DNA of 64,000 nucleotides from Melastoma dodecandrum (taxonomy: Eukaryota; Streptophyta; Magnoliopsida; Myrtales; Melastomataceae): positions 2,232,001-2,296,000 of the forward strand of contig JARUPY010000248.1 of the NCBI GenBank assembly GCA_029817715.1, read 5' to 3'. The first letter of the stretch is position 1. Every line of letters begins with the position of its first letter. The notes below the pieces were generated by a model. It was given only the letters and a program-made list of their open reading frames with translations, did no database searches and was not told the origin of the DNA. Positions 23,672 through 34,700 of this stretch are shown piece by piece. The translations under genes and the position numbers were made by a program.

Positions 23672-23695
23672 GGGGGGGGGGGGGGGGGGGGGGGG
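23672..23695 (+). repeat. Run of 24 G
   Basis: An uninterrupted homopolymer of 24 G. It is the longest of several G or C runs in the window (others near 23958, 24352, 28321, 28812, 35371, 39893, 53158, 53340, 53424). Length may be affected by assembly or polymerase slippage. Confidence 0.7.
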
Positions 23696-23699
23696 ATTT

Positions 23700-24689
23700 G
23701 GGAGTTGACATGCATGGAATATTGTCCTTTTCTATTTTGTAAAAAGAAAATAAACTTGTGACATACGCATAAAATAAAATGTAACCTGCCAAATCTTCCT
23801 CCCTTCATAACTAATTCTTTTCCCTCTTCCCCGGGGGAGGAGGCATAAACAGGATGCACTTCCCAGTTCAACATAAGCCGCAATTGCTTTGTTTTGCATA
23901 AGATGCATCTTTTCTTTTCTTTTTGTCCTGGTCAGAGATGGCCGGCTTACCCTTCTCCCCCCCCCCCCCTAACCCATGAATCCACGTGATATTTTTTTTT
24001 TGGGTGGGGGAGGAAGATGGCAGTCTCCCAGTTTTGTCTGAGCCTTATAATATTCCCTAAATAAAACAAAACCTTACCACCGGAATATTAATCAGATCGT
24101 GCCGGCTGTAATGAATTGATGGTATCTTTGTAAAACCCAAAAAATATATATATTATATGAAACGGAGAATGGTGATGTAGGGAGGGGGGGAGGTGACATT
24201 AAAAAACACGTTGAGTTTTTACAGGATCTGAAAAAGTTCGAGAAGGGGGGTGGAGGACAGGACAGAGGGGGGGTGTTTGGGTTTGCTTGCAGGGGGAGTC
24301 TTACTTGCTAGAGTAGGCAAAACATTTTCAGTCATATTTTTTTTTTAAAAAAGGGGGGGGGGGGAGGGGGGGAGCTTTCCCTGCCCTTTACACAATAAAT
24401 TCTTCTGTGCTCTTTTCACCCTCCCACACCAAGAAGATAAACAAAGGAAACAATGGGAAAGGAGGGGCTGAATAAATGATATCCAGGAGAGAACTAATTC
24501 GATTCATTGGGGAGGGAAAGATGTGATTGATTGTTTCTTGAGTATAATAATAATAATAATAAATCATTTACATCCAACCCAACCGTCTTCCACCAATTCG
24601 TCAGTTTCTTTTTCTTTTTGTTTGTAGATTTTTTTTAATGAATAATTTGAATGATTTAAAAATGTAATGTATCTATAGGTGGGTGGATG
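23700..24689. other. Intergenic, low-complexity G/A-rich DNA
   Basis: No gene is seen. Polypurine and poly-G/C tracts are frequent, with an (ATA)n microsatellite at about 24545-24563. Confidence 0.4.
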
Positions 24690-25090
24690 AACTATGGGTG
24701 AAAACGAACCTAGCACTTCGCGAGCTGATTCGGTCAAGATTCGGTTCAACTCATTTTTAATCGAGCTCCAGCCGAACTCGAGCAGGCTCACTAACGAAAC
24801 GAGCCGAGCTCTAGCCAAAATACTTAAAGCTCGATGGTTTGCGAGCCGCCCGCGAGCGTAATATTATATAATAAATATAAATATAAATTAAAAAATAATA
24901 ATAATATTAATAAAATCGAGCCTACATTCGAGCCTTTCGAGCCGAGCTCGAGCTCTCCATAATTGCGCCGAGCGGAACTCGAGCTCCAATTATTTGAGCT
25001 CGATCGAGTTCGAGCCGACGGACTGTTCCTAATCGAGCCGAGCCCGAATATGGGGATATTCAGTATCGTCTCGTCTCGTTTTCGCCCATA
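24690..25090. repeat. GAGCTCGAGC-rich hAT-like MITE
   Basis: The stretch is dense in the words 'gagccgagctc', 'cgagctc' and 'ttcgagcc', with partly palindromic order (for example around 24770-24815 and 24940-25040). Such AGCTCGAGCTCG-rich elements are widespread non-autonomous hAT-like repeats in flowering plants. An ATA-rich centre (24860-24910) separates the halves. Exact ends and target duplication were not determined. Confidence 0.6.
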
Positions 25091-26056
25091 AACATGATAA
25101 CAACTCCTACTACAATTATACATACCAAGTGTTACCAACTCACTTACCTAAGAAAACACTGTTACCAACTCAGATGAGTGGAGTATCCAACTAATGTCTA
25201 AATATAAGAGTGAATCCATAATTCATGGTGTTCCCATAATAATAATGACTTCGATGCAGCCGAGTTATGTGAATGGAGTAGACGTGATAATAACATGAAG
25301 AGAACCAAAAGGATTCCTTACGAAACACTGAATCAAGAGAGGCGTCCAATGAAGAGAAAAAGAAACGTTGGAAAATGGGAAGCCGACCATTAGAAGATGA
25401 TTCGAGAATTATGCCACTTAATGTCGGAGAATCCCACCCTCCACTTTATCATCTTAGAAAAAAGAACTCGACAGTGTCCTAAAATCTTCCTTGGGGGGCA
25501 GGAAAAATATAAATGATGATCATGAAGGAAAAGATCCGGGGGCCAAGCATACTTAATTAACTTACCTTAATTATATCCCCATAAACAATAAAAGAAGGCA
25601 GGACTCGAACCGAGTCAAATATTCTCAATGCTTGAGTCTGCATGCTTGTGAAGAAGCTTTCCCTTAGAGGGTTTGGATGGGAAACAACAGCGGCGAGAAT
25701 CGTAAGTGGAGTGATTTTCTGATGGGTGGTGGGAGGAGATACTTTGTATTATTCCCAAGAGGGAAAAAGGAGAAGGCCCTTCTTATATTTGGGAACGTGA
25801 GTTGGTATCATACTTCCGGGTCGGTTCGTCATACATGGAAGCATATGAGAGTAGTTAGTTGGGGTGAAGCAGGGGAGGATTCCTTCTTCCTTAAATATAA
25901 ATGAGAGATCGAGCGGGGCGTGTGTGTAGTGCAGGAGGGATGGGAAACATTAAAACGAGCTTCTTGCTAGCGAAAATATTTCGGTCGAGTGAAGTCCACT
26001 ATTTAAATCCGAGTTGATTGATAAATAACAAGAGGTACCTAAAGTAAACAAGAATT
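25091..26056. other. Intergenic, nothing firm
   Basis: No gene is recognised. A T-loop-like GGTTCGAGTCC on the minus strand near 25612 drew attention but no full tRNA fold was found. The frame 25677-25904 matches no family. Confidence 0.35.
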
Positions 26057-26252
26057 TAGGCCATGTTTGTTTACAAGAATCATGATTTATTTTCTGTTTT
26101 AGTTTATTGTTTTGGAAAACAGGAAACGAAACTGCTTTTTTATGAAAATTTAAAAAATTATTATTTTTTTTGATAATAAAGATATTTATTTATTTAAAAA
26201 AAAAAAAGAAAACATGAAACGAATCGTGTTTCTTTGTACTAAATAGGGCCTT
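26057..26252. repeat. Small hAT/MITE-like element
   Basis: It starts 'taggccatgtttgtttacaa' and ends 'tttctttgtactaaataggg' plus 'ccttta', with ends that are imperfect inverted repeats (GGCC..TTTGT / ACAAA..GGGCC type) and an AT-rich core with 'aaacaggaaacgaaac' and 'aaacatgaaacgaat' facing each other. Size about 195 bp. Family uncertain. Confidence 0.4.
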
Positions 26253-26611
26253 TAAGTTCCTTGAATCAAGTTCCTTGAATCATGTTCTAAAAAGTGAAGT
26301 TACTAGCAAGCAAATTCGACTTTACAGAAATCGAATTCACGATATTATTTTGCTAAATATTTTATAATCCTAATAAAACTATAACATTGAACTCTTTAGA
26401 AGTACAGACAATTCATAAAATAAAATAAAAAGAATATTTTTTTCCTTTTTTTTCATTTATAGATATAATAATAATAATTAAAAAAAGGAGGAAATCCAAA
26501 ATCTTGGCAGTCCTGGAAATTAAAGAGGCAAAAAGATTCACCAGCCCCTCTCTCTCTTTCTCTCTTCCCCTGCATTCCTTTCCTACTTCGTCGTCGTCCT
26601 CGCTTCCCCTG

Positions 26612-26619
26612 TATTATAA
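26612..26619 (+). promoter_or_regulatory. TATA box of the AAA-ATPase gene
   Basis: TATTATAA, 80-87 bases before the ATG at 26699, after a CT-rich tract (26540-26600). The spacing leaves a 5' UTR of about 50 bases. Confidence 0.4.
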
Positions 26620-26698
26620 GAAGAATCCCAACACCTCCACCCACCCCGTAACCAAAAAACACACACCAACATAAAAAAGGGAGGGGGGGACGGGGGAC

Positions 26699-28288
26699 AT
26701 GAAGGAGTTTTGGACGTCCTTGGCATCACTACTTGGCGTGCTCGCCTTCTGCCAGAGCCTCCTCCAGTCCGTCTTCCCCCCCGAGCTGCGCTTCGCTGCC
26801 CTCAAGTTCTTCTCCCGCGTCTCCAGCTGCTTCTCCTCCTACTGCTACTTCGACATCACCGAGATCGACGGAGTCAACACCAACGAGCTCTACAACGCCG
26901 TCCAGCTCTACCTCAGCTCTTTCGTCTCCTCCTCCGGCACCCGCCTCAGCCTCACCCGCGCCGTCAACTCCAGCGCCACCACCTTCGGCCTCTCCAACAA
27001 CGACTCCATCTCCGACGTGTTTGACGGGGTGTCCGTCCAATGGGAGCACGTCGTCACCCAGCGCCAGCCTCAGTCCTTCTCCTGGCGACCCCTCCCCGAC
27101 GAGAAGCGCGGCTTCACCCTCCGGATCAGAAAGAAGGACAAGCCCCTCGTGCTCGACTCCTACCTCGATCACATCATGGAAAAGGCCAACGACATCCGGC
27201 GGAGAAACCAAGAGAGGCTCTTGTACACCAACTCCCGCGGCGGATCCCTCGATTCCAGGGGCCACCCCTGGGAATCCGTCCCCTTCAAGCACCCCAGCAC
27301 CTTTGACACCCTTGCCATGGACCCCGAGAAGAAGCGTGAGATCATGGACGATCTCCGGGATTTCGCCGATGGCCAGAGCTTCTACCATCGCACGGGTCGG
27401 GCCTGGAAGAGGGGTTACCTGCTCTATGGTCCCCCGGGAACTGGGAAATCAAGCATGATCGCCGCCATGGCCAACTACCTCGGTTATGACATCTATGACC
27501 TCGAACTGACGGAGGTACACTCCAACTCTGAGCTCAGGAAGCTACTGATGAAGACCAGCTCGAAGTCGATCATCGTGATAGAGGACATCGACTGCTCGGT
27601 CAATCTGTCCAACCGTTGGAAGGGAGGCAATGGTGTTGGAGGCGGAGGGGTTGGCATGAGGGGGAGCTCCGATTACTGCGACAGCTTCCCCCAGGAGAAT
27701 CACGAAGGGAACAACAGCAAGGCAACGATAACATTATCCGGGCTGCTGAACTTCACGGATGGGCTGTGGTCGTGCTGCGGGAGCGAGAGGATATTCGTGT
27801 TCACGACGAACCACATTGAGAAGCTCGACCCGGCTCTGCTAAGGAGCGGGAGGATGGACATGCACATCCACATGAGCCACTGCGGGTACGGCGCGCTGAA
27901 GATCCTGCTGAAGAACTACCTGGGGATGGACGAAGGGATGGGGGGAGTGGAGTGGGGGGAGCTGAGGGAGGCGGCGGAGAAGGGGTGGATGACGCCGGCG
28001 GACGTGAGCGAGGTGCTGATAAAGAACAGGAGGGACAGGGGGAAGGCGGTGAGGGAGCTGATAGAGGCGATGAAGGGAAAGTACCGGGAGGGGGGGCAGG
28101 GGGAGGGCGGGGAAGGGGAGATGGGAGTGGACGCAGCGGGGGGTGAGGATGAGGCGGAGGAGGAGGAGAAGAGGGCGTTGGACAGCCCGAACGCGGCGGC
28201 GGAGGAAGGCGGGGGAGGGAGGAGGGGGCAGTTCCATGGTTCGGAGGAGGACAACAACGTTGGCGATGACTGTGCGAAGGTTGTCTGA
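26699..28288 (+). CDS. BCS1-like AAA-ATPase (plant AATP family), membrane-anchored
   Basis: Intronless, 529 aa, like most plant BCS1-type AAA-ATPases; relatives are mitochondrial or ER-associated and are often induced by stress or pathogens. A hydrophobic N-terminal segment (about residues 6-26, SLLGVLAFCQSLLQSVF) is the membrane anchor, followed by the plant AAA-ATPase N-terminal domain (about 28-130). Walker A GPPGTGKS starts at residue 244, Walker B IIVIEDID at 291-298, then SGLLNFTDGLWSCCGSERIF (sensor 1 region), TTNHIEKLDPALLRSGRMDM with the arginine finger, and HIHMSHCGYGALKIL. The final about 75 residues are Gly/Glu-rich low complexity. Very GC-rich, so all six frames are open; every overlapping frame is a shadow. 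An insertion of Gly-rich sequence (residues 305-325) follows Walker B. Confidence 0.95.
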   Translation: MKEFWTSLASLLGVLAFCQSLLQSVFPPELRFAALKFFSRVSSCFSSYCYFDITEIDGVNTNELYNAVQLYLSSFVSSSGTRLSLTRAVNSSATTFGLSNNDSISDVFDGVSVQWEHVVTQRQPQSFSWRPLPDEKRGFTLRIRKKDKPLVLDSYLDHIMEKANDIRRRNQERLLYTNSRGGSLDSRGHPWESVPFKHPSTFDTLAMDPEKKREIMDDLRDFADGQSFYHRTGRAWKRGYLLYGPPGTGKSSMIAAMANYLGYDIYDLELTEVHSNSELRKLLMKTSSKSIIVIEDIDCSVNLSNRWKGGNGVGGGGVGMRGSSDYCDSFPQENHEGNNSKATITLSGLLNFTDGLWSCCGSERIFVFTTNHIEKLDPALLRSGRMDMHIHMSHCGYGALKILLKNYLGMDEGMGGVEWGELREAAEKGWMTPADVSEVLIKNRRDRGKAVRELIEAMKGKYREGGQGEGGEGEMGVDAAGGEDEAEEEEKRALDSPNAAAEEGGGGRRGQFHGSEEDNNVGDDCAKVV

Positions 28289-29188
28289 GTGTCAGAGATT
28301 GAGTTTCTTTCATCAAATCTCCCCCCCCCCCCCTTTCTTTTTCCCTTTTTTTTTGGAATTTTAAATTATCGAAGGAAGGCTTGGGAATGGATGAGATTTT
28401 TAACATAAATATGATCACTCTTATTATTATTATTATTATTATCATCAAGATTAAACCAACTTTGCGTTGAGAAAATATAGAGTAATGATTTTAAAAAATA
28501 TATCGAAAAAATAAATTTTCGATTTTCATATAACCACGACCATGATGATGATATGAACATTATTGGGTTTGGGAACAAAATCACACTTTTTATTGCGGTG
28601 GGAAAATTAGGTAAACGCGGCGGGGTGGAAATCCGACGTTTGAATTGGGTTTGGTTTGTGGGTTGTAATATTTGAAAGTTTTAATGATCAAGTGTGTTGT
28701 GTCGTGTAAGAGATCTTATCCACAACTCAACTCTTGCTGCTGCTGGTGGCTGACGTTGGCTTTCTTTTCTTCGCACTTTTTTTTTACTTTTGTTCCCGTC
28801 ACTTGACATGATCCCCCCCCCCCCCCCAACTCCAACATCGCCAATTCTACTTTACTTTGTACATTTTTTTTAATTTAATTAAAATTGAACTATTATATAA
28901 TCAAAATAACGCAATCCCCTTCTCTCCGTGTGTGTGCGCGCGTCATTTGATTTGCCCCGCCCCCTTCTTCCTTTACACGTGACCCCCCCAGCCCCCCCGG
29001 TCTTTGTTGTTTCCATACAACAAAACATATGAGTGACTAATAATATCATGTTCCCCCCATTTCTCTCTCTCTCTTGTTTCGTTATTACATGCATTTCTTA
29101 GAAATAATTGGTAATGTAAATTTCACACCCATGATTTTTTCTAATATTCATATTCATCTAACTAACGGACACATTATGTATATCTATA
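28289..29188. other. Downstream of the AAA-ATPase, no gene seen
   Basis: 3' UTR and intergenic DNA with a C run at 28321-28333, an (ATT)n microsatellite (about 28422-28443), and a C run at 28812-28827. No frame matches a family. Confidence 0.4.
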
Positions 29189-29781
29189 ATTTATTTGACA
29201 AAATATACGATAATATCATAAATTATGCTCAAACTTTCTATTTTGTCAAAATCTTTTTTGGCTATACGATATTATCACTATTTTTAAGGTTGTAATTTTT
29301 TGTGGCCAATTTTGGATTTTATTGTTAGGAAACCAAACAGGTCCTAATCTTTAAATTTCAATTATTGACTAAAAAAAGTGAAAAAATGGATAATAATATT
29401 AAACAATTTCATGTGTTATTTATTATATAATTTTAATAGTTAAATTAAGTAATTTGGAAGTCGAAGTTGGACTGTAGTTATTGATGCTGTTAAGAATCTG
29501 TAAAATCGATGAAGAACGGATGATGGATTTATTGTGAGGTTACTACTACGCATAAACTGGATTGCAAAACGATGCAATGAGAGGTTAAAAGTCAACTATT
29601 ATAGGATAACTGTTAGACAGTATTAAGGCCTTGTTTGGTTTCCTCAGAGTAAAATTCAAGATTTGACAAAAAAATTACAACACTAAAGATAGTGATAATA
29701 TCGTATAGCCAAAAAAGATTTTGACAAAACAGAAAGTTTGAGCATAGTTTATGATATTATCATATATTTTGCCTAATTTAT
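29189..29781. repeat. Inverted repeat, two arms of about 157 bp
   Basis: Left arm 29189-29345 and right arm 29625-29781 are reverse complements with high identity, for example 'ggctatacgatattatcact' on the left and its complement near 29693 on the right. The left arm ends ...ggaaaccaaacaggtcct and the right arm starts aaggccttgtttggtttcc. These GGCCTTGTTTGG-type ends are common in plant DNA transposons, but here they face each other across a 279-bp spacer, so this is either two elements in opposite orientation or a rearranged one. A transcript through it would form a long hairpin. Confidence 0.75.
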
Positions 29782-30930
29782 TTTGTAATACCTCAAATTA
29801 TTCTATAGACTGAAAATTAATATTGTTAACCCATTATGCTAGCCTAGTCCAAAATAAAATGGCTTAAGTCCATAGACATTAGTCTAACTTTTATTTTGGA
29901 CTGACAAAAGGTCAAAGCCCACCTTAAACACATTTTTAATTTTTACTTTTATTTAATTACGAAATTCATTTATTTTAATTTTAATTTTATCACTAACCTT
30001 ATCCTCTCCAACTCCCATAGACAACTCATATTTATCCTAAAAGAAAAAAGAAAAATAATCTCAAACGAGAATTTTCCGATTAATCCGAGATTTCAGATTG
30101 ATTTTCCTCTCATTCATTTGTTGTCTCCACCACCCCCTTCAAAAAAAAATATATCCTTATCTCCTGACAAAAAAAATATTCAGACAAATAGGGAAAGATA
30201 CGATTCCTCCAGGAGACACGATCTCCAATCAAAATATACCCTTCAGACAGATCAGATAATCGGACGTCCCTCTCATCTGGGACGCTCCACCCTCTCTAGG
30301 AAACCGGAGGAAAATTCCTCCATACACACCGAAACCGAGGGCAACTCCTCCCGACATACACACCAAAGCCGGAGCCAAGGACACCCCCTCTCCAGTGCTG
30401 ATGAGCCAAAGCCTCCCGACCAGTCGACACCCTTCTTTCCGACGACACCACCTCCTGCCACAGCCACAACCCAAGCATGGGTGCTCCAAGGTAGCCTTCT
30501 AACGGACTACCGACATCGTTCTTCCTCCTCGGGCTACCCGGGGCAAGGCAACCCCTCGGTGAGACTTCCTCTCACTTTACTTTGCTAACTCCAGCATGCT
30601 TCTACCATGTTCGATTTGCTGACTCCTCCACCCTCTTTCATGCTTGTCGTGATATCGCAACGCACGAGCATGCTCCTATCCATGTGTTCGGAAGGACCGG
30701 TGATTGGAATCATGAAATGAGATGTCGACAGTCCACTCCTGGAGGCTCTGCTCTTCCATCCAGCGACGGAATCAAACTCGGTCAAGTGCATCCTCTTCTT
30801 TACTCTCTTCCCATCATATGAAATGAGATGCCGACAGTCCACTCCTGGAAGCTCTGCATCACACGGAATCGAGCGTGTGTAGCCCAAGTTACAGCCGAAA
30901 TACGGAACGCAAGGTTCCCGTACTTGAGCA
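29782..30930. other. Intergenic, with a 40-bp direct repeat
   Basis: No gene is recognised; the 156-codon frame at 30118-30588 has the composition of random Pro/Ser-rich DNA. Near-identical 40-bp segments stand at 30712-30751 and 30818-30857 (atgaaatgagatg...ctctgc, period 106). The region probably belongs to the retroelement that includes the array to the right. Confidence 0.4.
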
Positions 30931-30939
30931 GAAACGTTG

Positions 30940-31740
30940 CAGTAGTCGATAGAGCATAACTTTGTCCACAAAGGTCAAATCGACCTAAAACTAGTTCGGT
31001 TAGGTCCCTCTCTTGTCGCTCTACAACTTTTATGTTCTAAACTTTTTCGTTCGAAGTCGTCTTGACCGAGTTTTCACCCGTCTAAAGTCGACTTACAGAA
31101 CGCAGGAGTTTTCTCGTTGCCTGTCGACGCAGCTTCAGGCGATAGAACATAACTTTGTCCACAAGGGTCGGATCGACCCAAAACCAGTTGAGTTAGGTCC
31201 CTCTCTTGTCATCCTACAAGTTTATGTATGAAATATTTCGTTCGAGGTCGTCTTGACCGAGTTTTTATCCGTCGAAATTCGACTTACAGAACACAGGCGC
31301 TCTCTCGTTGCCTGGCAATGCAGCTTCAGACGATAGGATATAACTTTACTACAGAGGTCGGATTGTCCTTAAACCAATGGTGTTAGGTCCTCCTCTTGTT
31401 GCTTTACAACTTTTATGTTTTGAACTTTTTCATTTCAGGTCTTCTTGAACGAGTTTTAGCCCGTTGAAAGTCGACTTACAGAACGTAAGAGCTCTCTCGT
31501 CGCCTGAAAACGTTGCTTCAGTCGATAAACCATAACTTTTTCTACAGAACTCCGTTTTACCTAAAACAAGTTGAATTAGCTTCCTTTCTTGATGCTGTAC
31601 AACTTAGTAGTTTTGAACTTTCTGATTCAACGATATCTTCATCAACTTTCATCCCGTCGAACATCGATCAATAAAATGCAACAGTTCTGTAACCGACTGA
31701 AAATACCATTTCAGTCGAAAAGACATAATTGTGGCTACCC
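30940..31740 (+). repeat. Tandem array of about 190-bp units (four plus a partial)
   Basis: The anchor phrase 'ataactttgtccaca' and variants occur near 30956, 31149, 31331, 31530 and 31725, with 'aggtccctctcttgt', 'ctacaacttttatgtt' and 'gtcgacttacagaac' repeating at fixed distances inside each unit. Units diverge progressively to the right. The flanking right sequence (31800-32060) contains 'aagtcggtagcgactctg', a phrase common before the primer site of Tat/Ogre-like Ty3/gypsy elements, so the array is likely inside such an LTR or UTR. Confidence 0.75.
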
Positions 31741-34700
31741 TTCTCTACATTATTTCCTCGAGCATCCTACTTTTGATTTCTTTGTTACGTTCGTAGGATC
31801 CTCACTACATGAGGTGAGGGATGGTCATACGGTATAAGGAATCCTTCAAGAATGGCGTACAAGGTTCGAGCACACGGCGGACTATAGTGGGAGTACCTCG
31901 CTCAAAACACCACATCTTCGCATGTTTAGAATGTAAAAGCTAGTAACTAGGAATCCCCGAACCAACTGTTTTTCCGACTTAAACAGTTTTAAAAAATAAG
32001 TCGGTAGCGACTCTGTAATAGGTTACCTAAATTAAGCAACAACAACTATTTTTACGGAGCCATCATGGATGAGGGAAAGGTGACACGAGCCGCTCCCGAT
32101 CCTCCCGAAAATTCCTTTTGCGGATCATGCTCCACCATTCGCCCGTCGCCTCCTAAAGAGCATGGAGACGATCGGCGAGGGCCCGAGCAGGCCCGATTAG
32201 GAATCGAGGGAGGATCAACCCTGTTTTCCTTCGCAGCGCCAAGACGTTCGAGTCCTGGTGTCGATCGGAGGGCAACAGGGGGAGCGTGCTCGGATCCTCG
32301 TGTCGTCCGTACCGCAGCGCGCGTGCTAAGCTGAAGGGCACGCATACATATTTTATCATATCTCCCTGTATAAATAAATCACGAGGCGTAAGATATAAAT
32401 CTATTTTATAATAAAATCTATGGTAAACTAAAGTTTGAAATATGAACATTTAAAACCTAGACACATAAACACCAAATCCTAAACATTAAAACCTAAACTA
32501 TATCACACAACTAGGAACACGATAACAAATATAAAGAAGAAAGTCTCTAGAACAAACACGTCCACTGCATTTTACTTTCTTTCATGCTCTTTTTCACCGT
32601 ATACTCCAAAAGACTTAAAGCGATGGAACCCATGTATATCATCCGATGGAGGTTTTTCTGACTACTAAGGACGACTGCTTGCGATAACACACAACTTCTC
32701 ACAAGTTGGGCAAAAGAATATAAGGTTTCGGGTGTGAATATAAAAGCAATTAGATGAAAGTAAATGACATGAAAAATGAATCTCTATTGGAATCGAGAAC
32801 GAAATTATGGGAACTTAATTTGACCGGAAATCCGAATCCCCTCTCGTCTATCCTTTTGCTATTTGTCTTGTTAACTTAATCGTAGTCATAACCATTACTT
32901 ATGCCATGAGTTTATAAATAACACGGCTAGGTTATGATGGTTTGAGCTTATTCTCCGACTGTGGGAGAGGCAAAAAAAAAAAATCAGAAAAAGTAATAGT
33001 AAGAATAAAGTGCCTATGCTCAATTCTCACGGGTTATTGCATCATGCGTTTAGCTATGGGTTCAGATGAGAAGTTTAGGTGTAATTTGTTGCATGTTGCG
33101 TATGAGTGATATAATTAAGTGGTGGGAAGTGGATGACTTTTCACAGAAACGCACAAAAGAGAAAAGGAGGAGGATGATGATGATTTTTTGGAGCAGAGAG
33201 GCAAAGGAAGGGAGAGTCGAGATTTTGTTGTCTCGAAACTTTTTTGAGAAAAGCCGAGGGAGGGAGGGGGTGGACATGGGACGTTGACAGCCTACGTTTC
33301 TTTTGGCAACAACAACACATCACATCTGCAACTTGCTTCTAATAATTAAAATCACAACTCCTCTTGCTCCAGCAATGAAATCCAGAATCGTATGAATTTC
33401 TTCTCTTTTCTTTTATATATATATATATTATAAGCACCGGGAAAGGACCTTTCCCCTCCTCCCTCCTCCCTCCTTATAATTTTGATCATGCACGTGTTCT
33501 TCTTCTCCATTCAACAACAAGAGAAAGCAAAAGTAAAAGAAGAAACAAAAAACTAAAGTAAGTCTGTCTGTCTGTCTGTCGAGATCGATGTGGCCGGTGT
33601 TAAACATGCAGCGCCTCGCATGCAGGGGTTTGTTTCAAAATGGATGGTAAAATAAAAAGGTGTGGGGTTAAAAGTAAAAAAAGATTTGCCATTGCCAGTG
33701 CCATTTCATCACGTGTGACGACTTCTCACTTTCTCAACTCTTCCTTACTTCACTTCTTTACTCTTTTTAAAAAGCAAACAAACAAATCGAAAATAATAAC
33801 CGATGCACGGTCACACTTTGATATAATGGGTGCATATATCCATTTTAGAATGCCCTCCCCCCCATCCTTTTCCAAGACATTCAGGTGTAACTCATGATAG
33901 AGATTAAAAAAAACAGAGAAAGACAAAACGTTATCACGATCGGCTTCACCTGTCTGATTTTGTAATCAAACTCGACTTTATTCTTCAGTATTGATGCGAT
34001 CGACCATCTATTTTCTCTCCCTACATTCCTTTAGTGCCTTCATCTTTATGCTCTCCTTCGAAAATATAAAGAAAAAGAAAGGCAACAAGCCGGTAATATT
34101 AAGTACAAAATTTACTCGTTCGAATCGCATCATGCCGCGATGTAAAACGAAGACAGCGCTGCGCTGGTTGATGTTTAAGTAACTCGTGGGGGTGCGAGGA
34201 GTCAAGAGGAGTGAGTAGCGAAGAAGAGAAAGGAGGCTGAAAAGGATAAATTCAGTGTTGGTGTGGGGGGGAAGTATCTTAGACCAATCCAATTCATCAA
34301 TGCTTTGGTGGTGGTGGTGGGAAAATACATGACATCTTTTTATGTTATTCTCATTTGTTCTTCGCCATGAAAATAACATTGGGTCCTTTTTCATTTTATT
34401 CCTTTGACCATTAAAATCTTTCCCTTTTTCTTTTAGAAAAAACGGCATGAGGATAATATCACACCGAAGTTACTGCTAAACTTTTACAATTGCGGGTATG
34501 CCAAAATCATGTAAGGAGTATATAAAGAAACGCTAACCCTTAGCAGATGGTGTCCAATCACTTTTAGATCCAAGGATGACAAAATCTTATTATTTAATTA
34601 ATTAATTAAAAAACGATTATGTTTTACTGTAGTAAGCACAATTAATTATCACAAAACTAAAATATCATAAATATAAACCAAGATGGAGTTGATTTTTTTT

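Noticed and set aside
25600..25665. tRNA-like T-loop GGTTCGAGTCC on the minus strand
   Set aside because: No acceptor stem, D arm or anticodon arm could be paired. It may be a decayed tRNA-derived repeat, but that is not supportable.
26729..28448. Several long frames overlapping the AAA-ATPase on both strands
   Set aside because: All are by-products of very high GC content. Only the 529-aa frame has ordered AAA motifs.
30118..30588. 156-codon Pro/Ser-rich frame considered as a gene
   Set aside because: No domain, no splice or promoter support, and it lies in repeat-rich DNA next to a tandem array.
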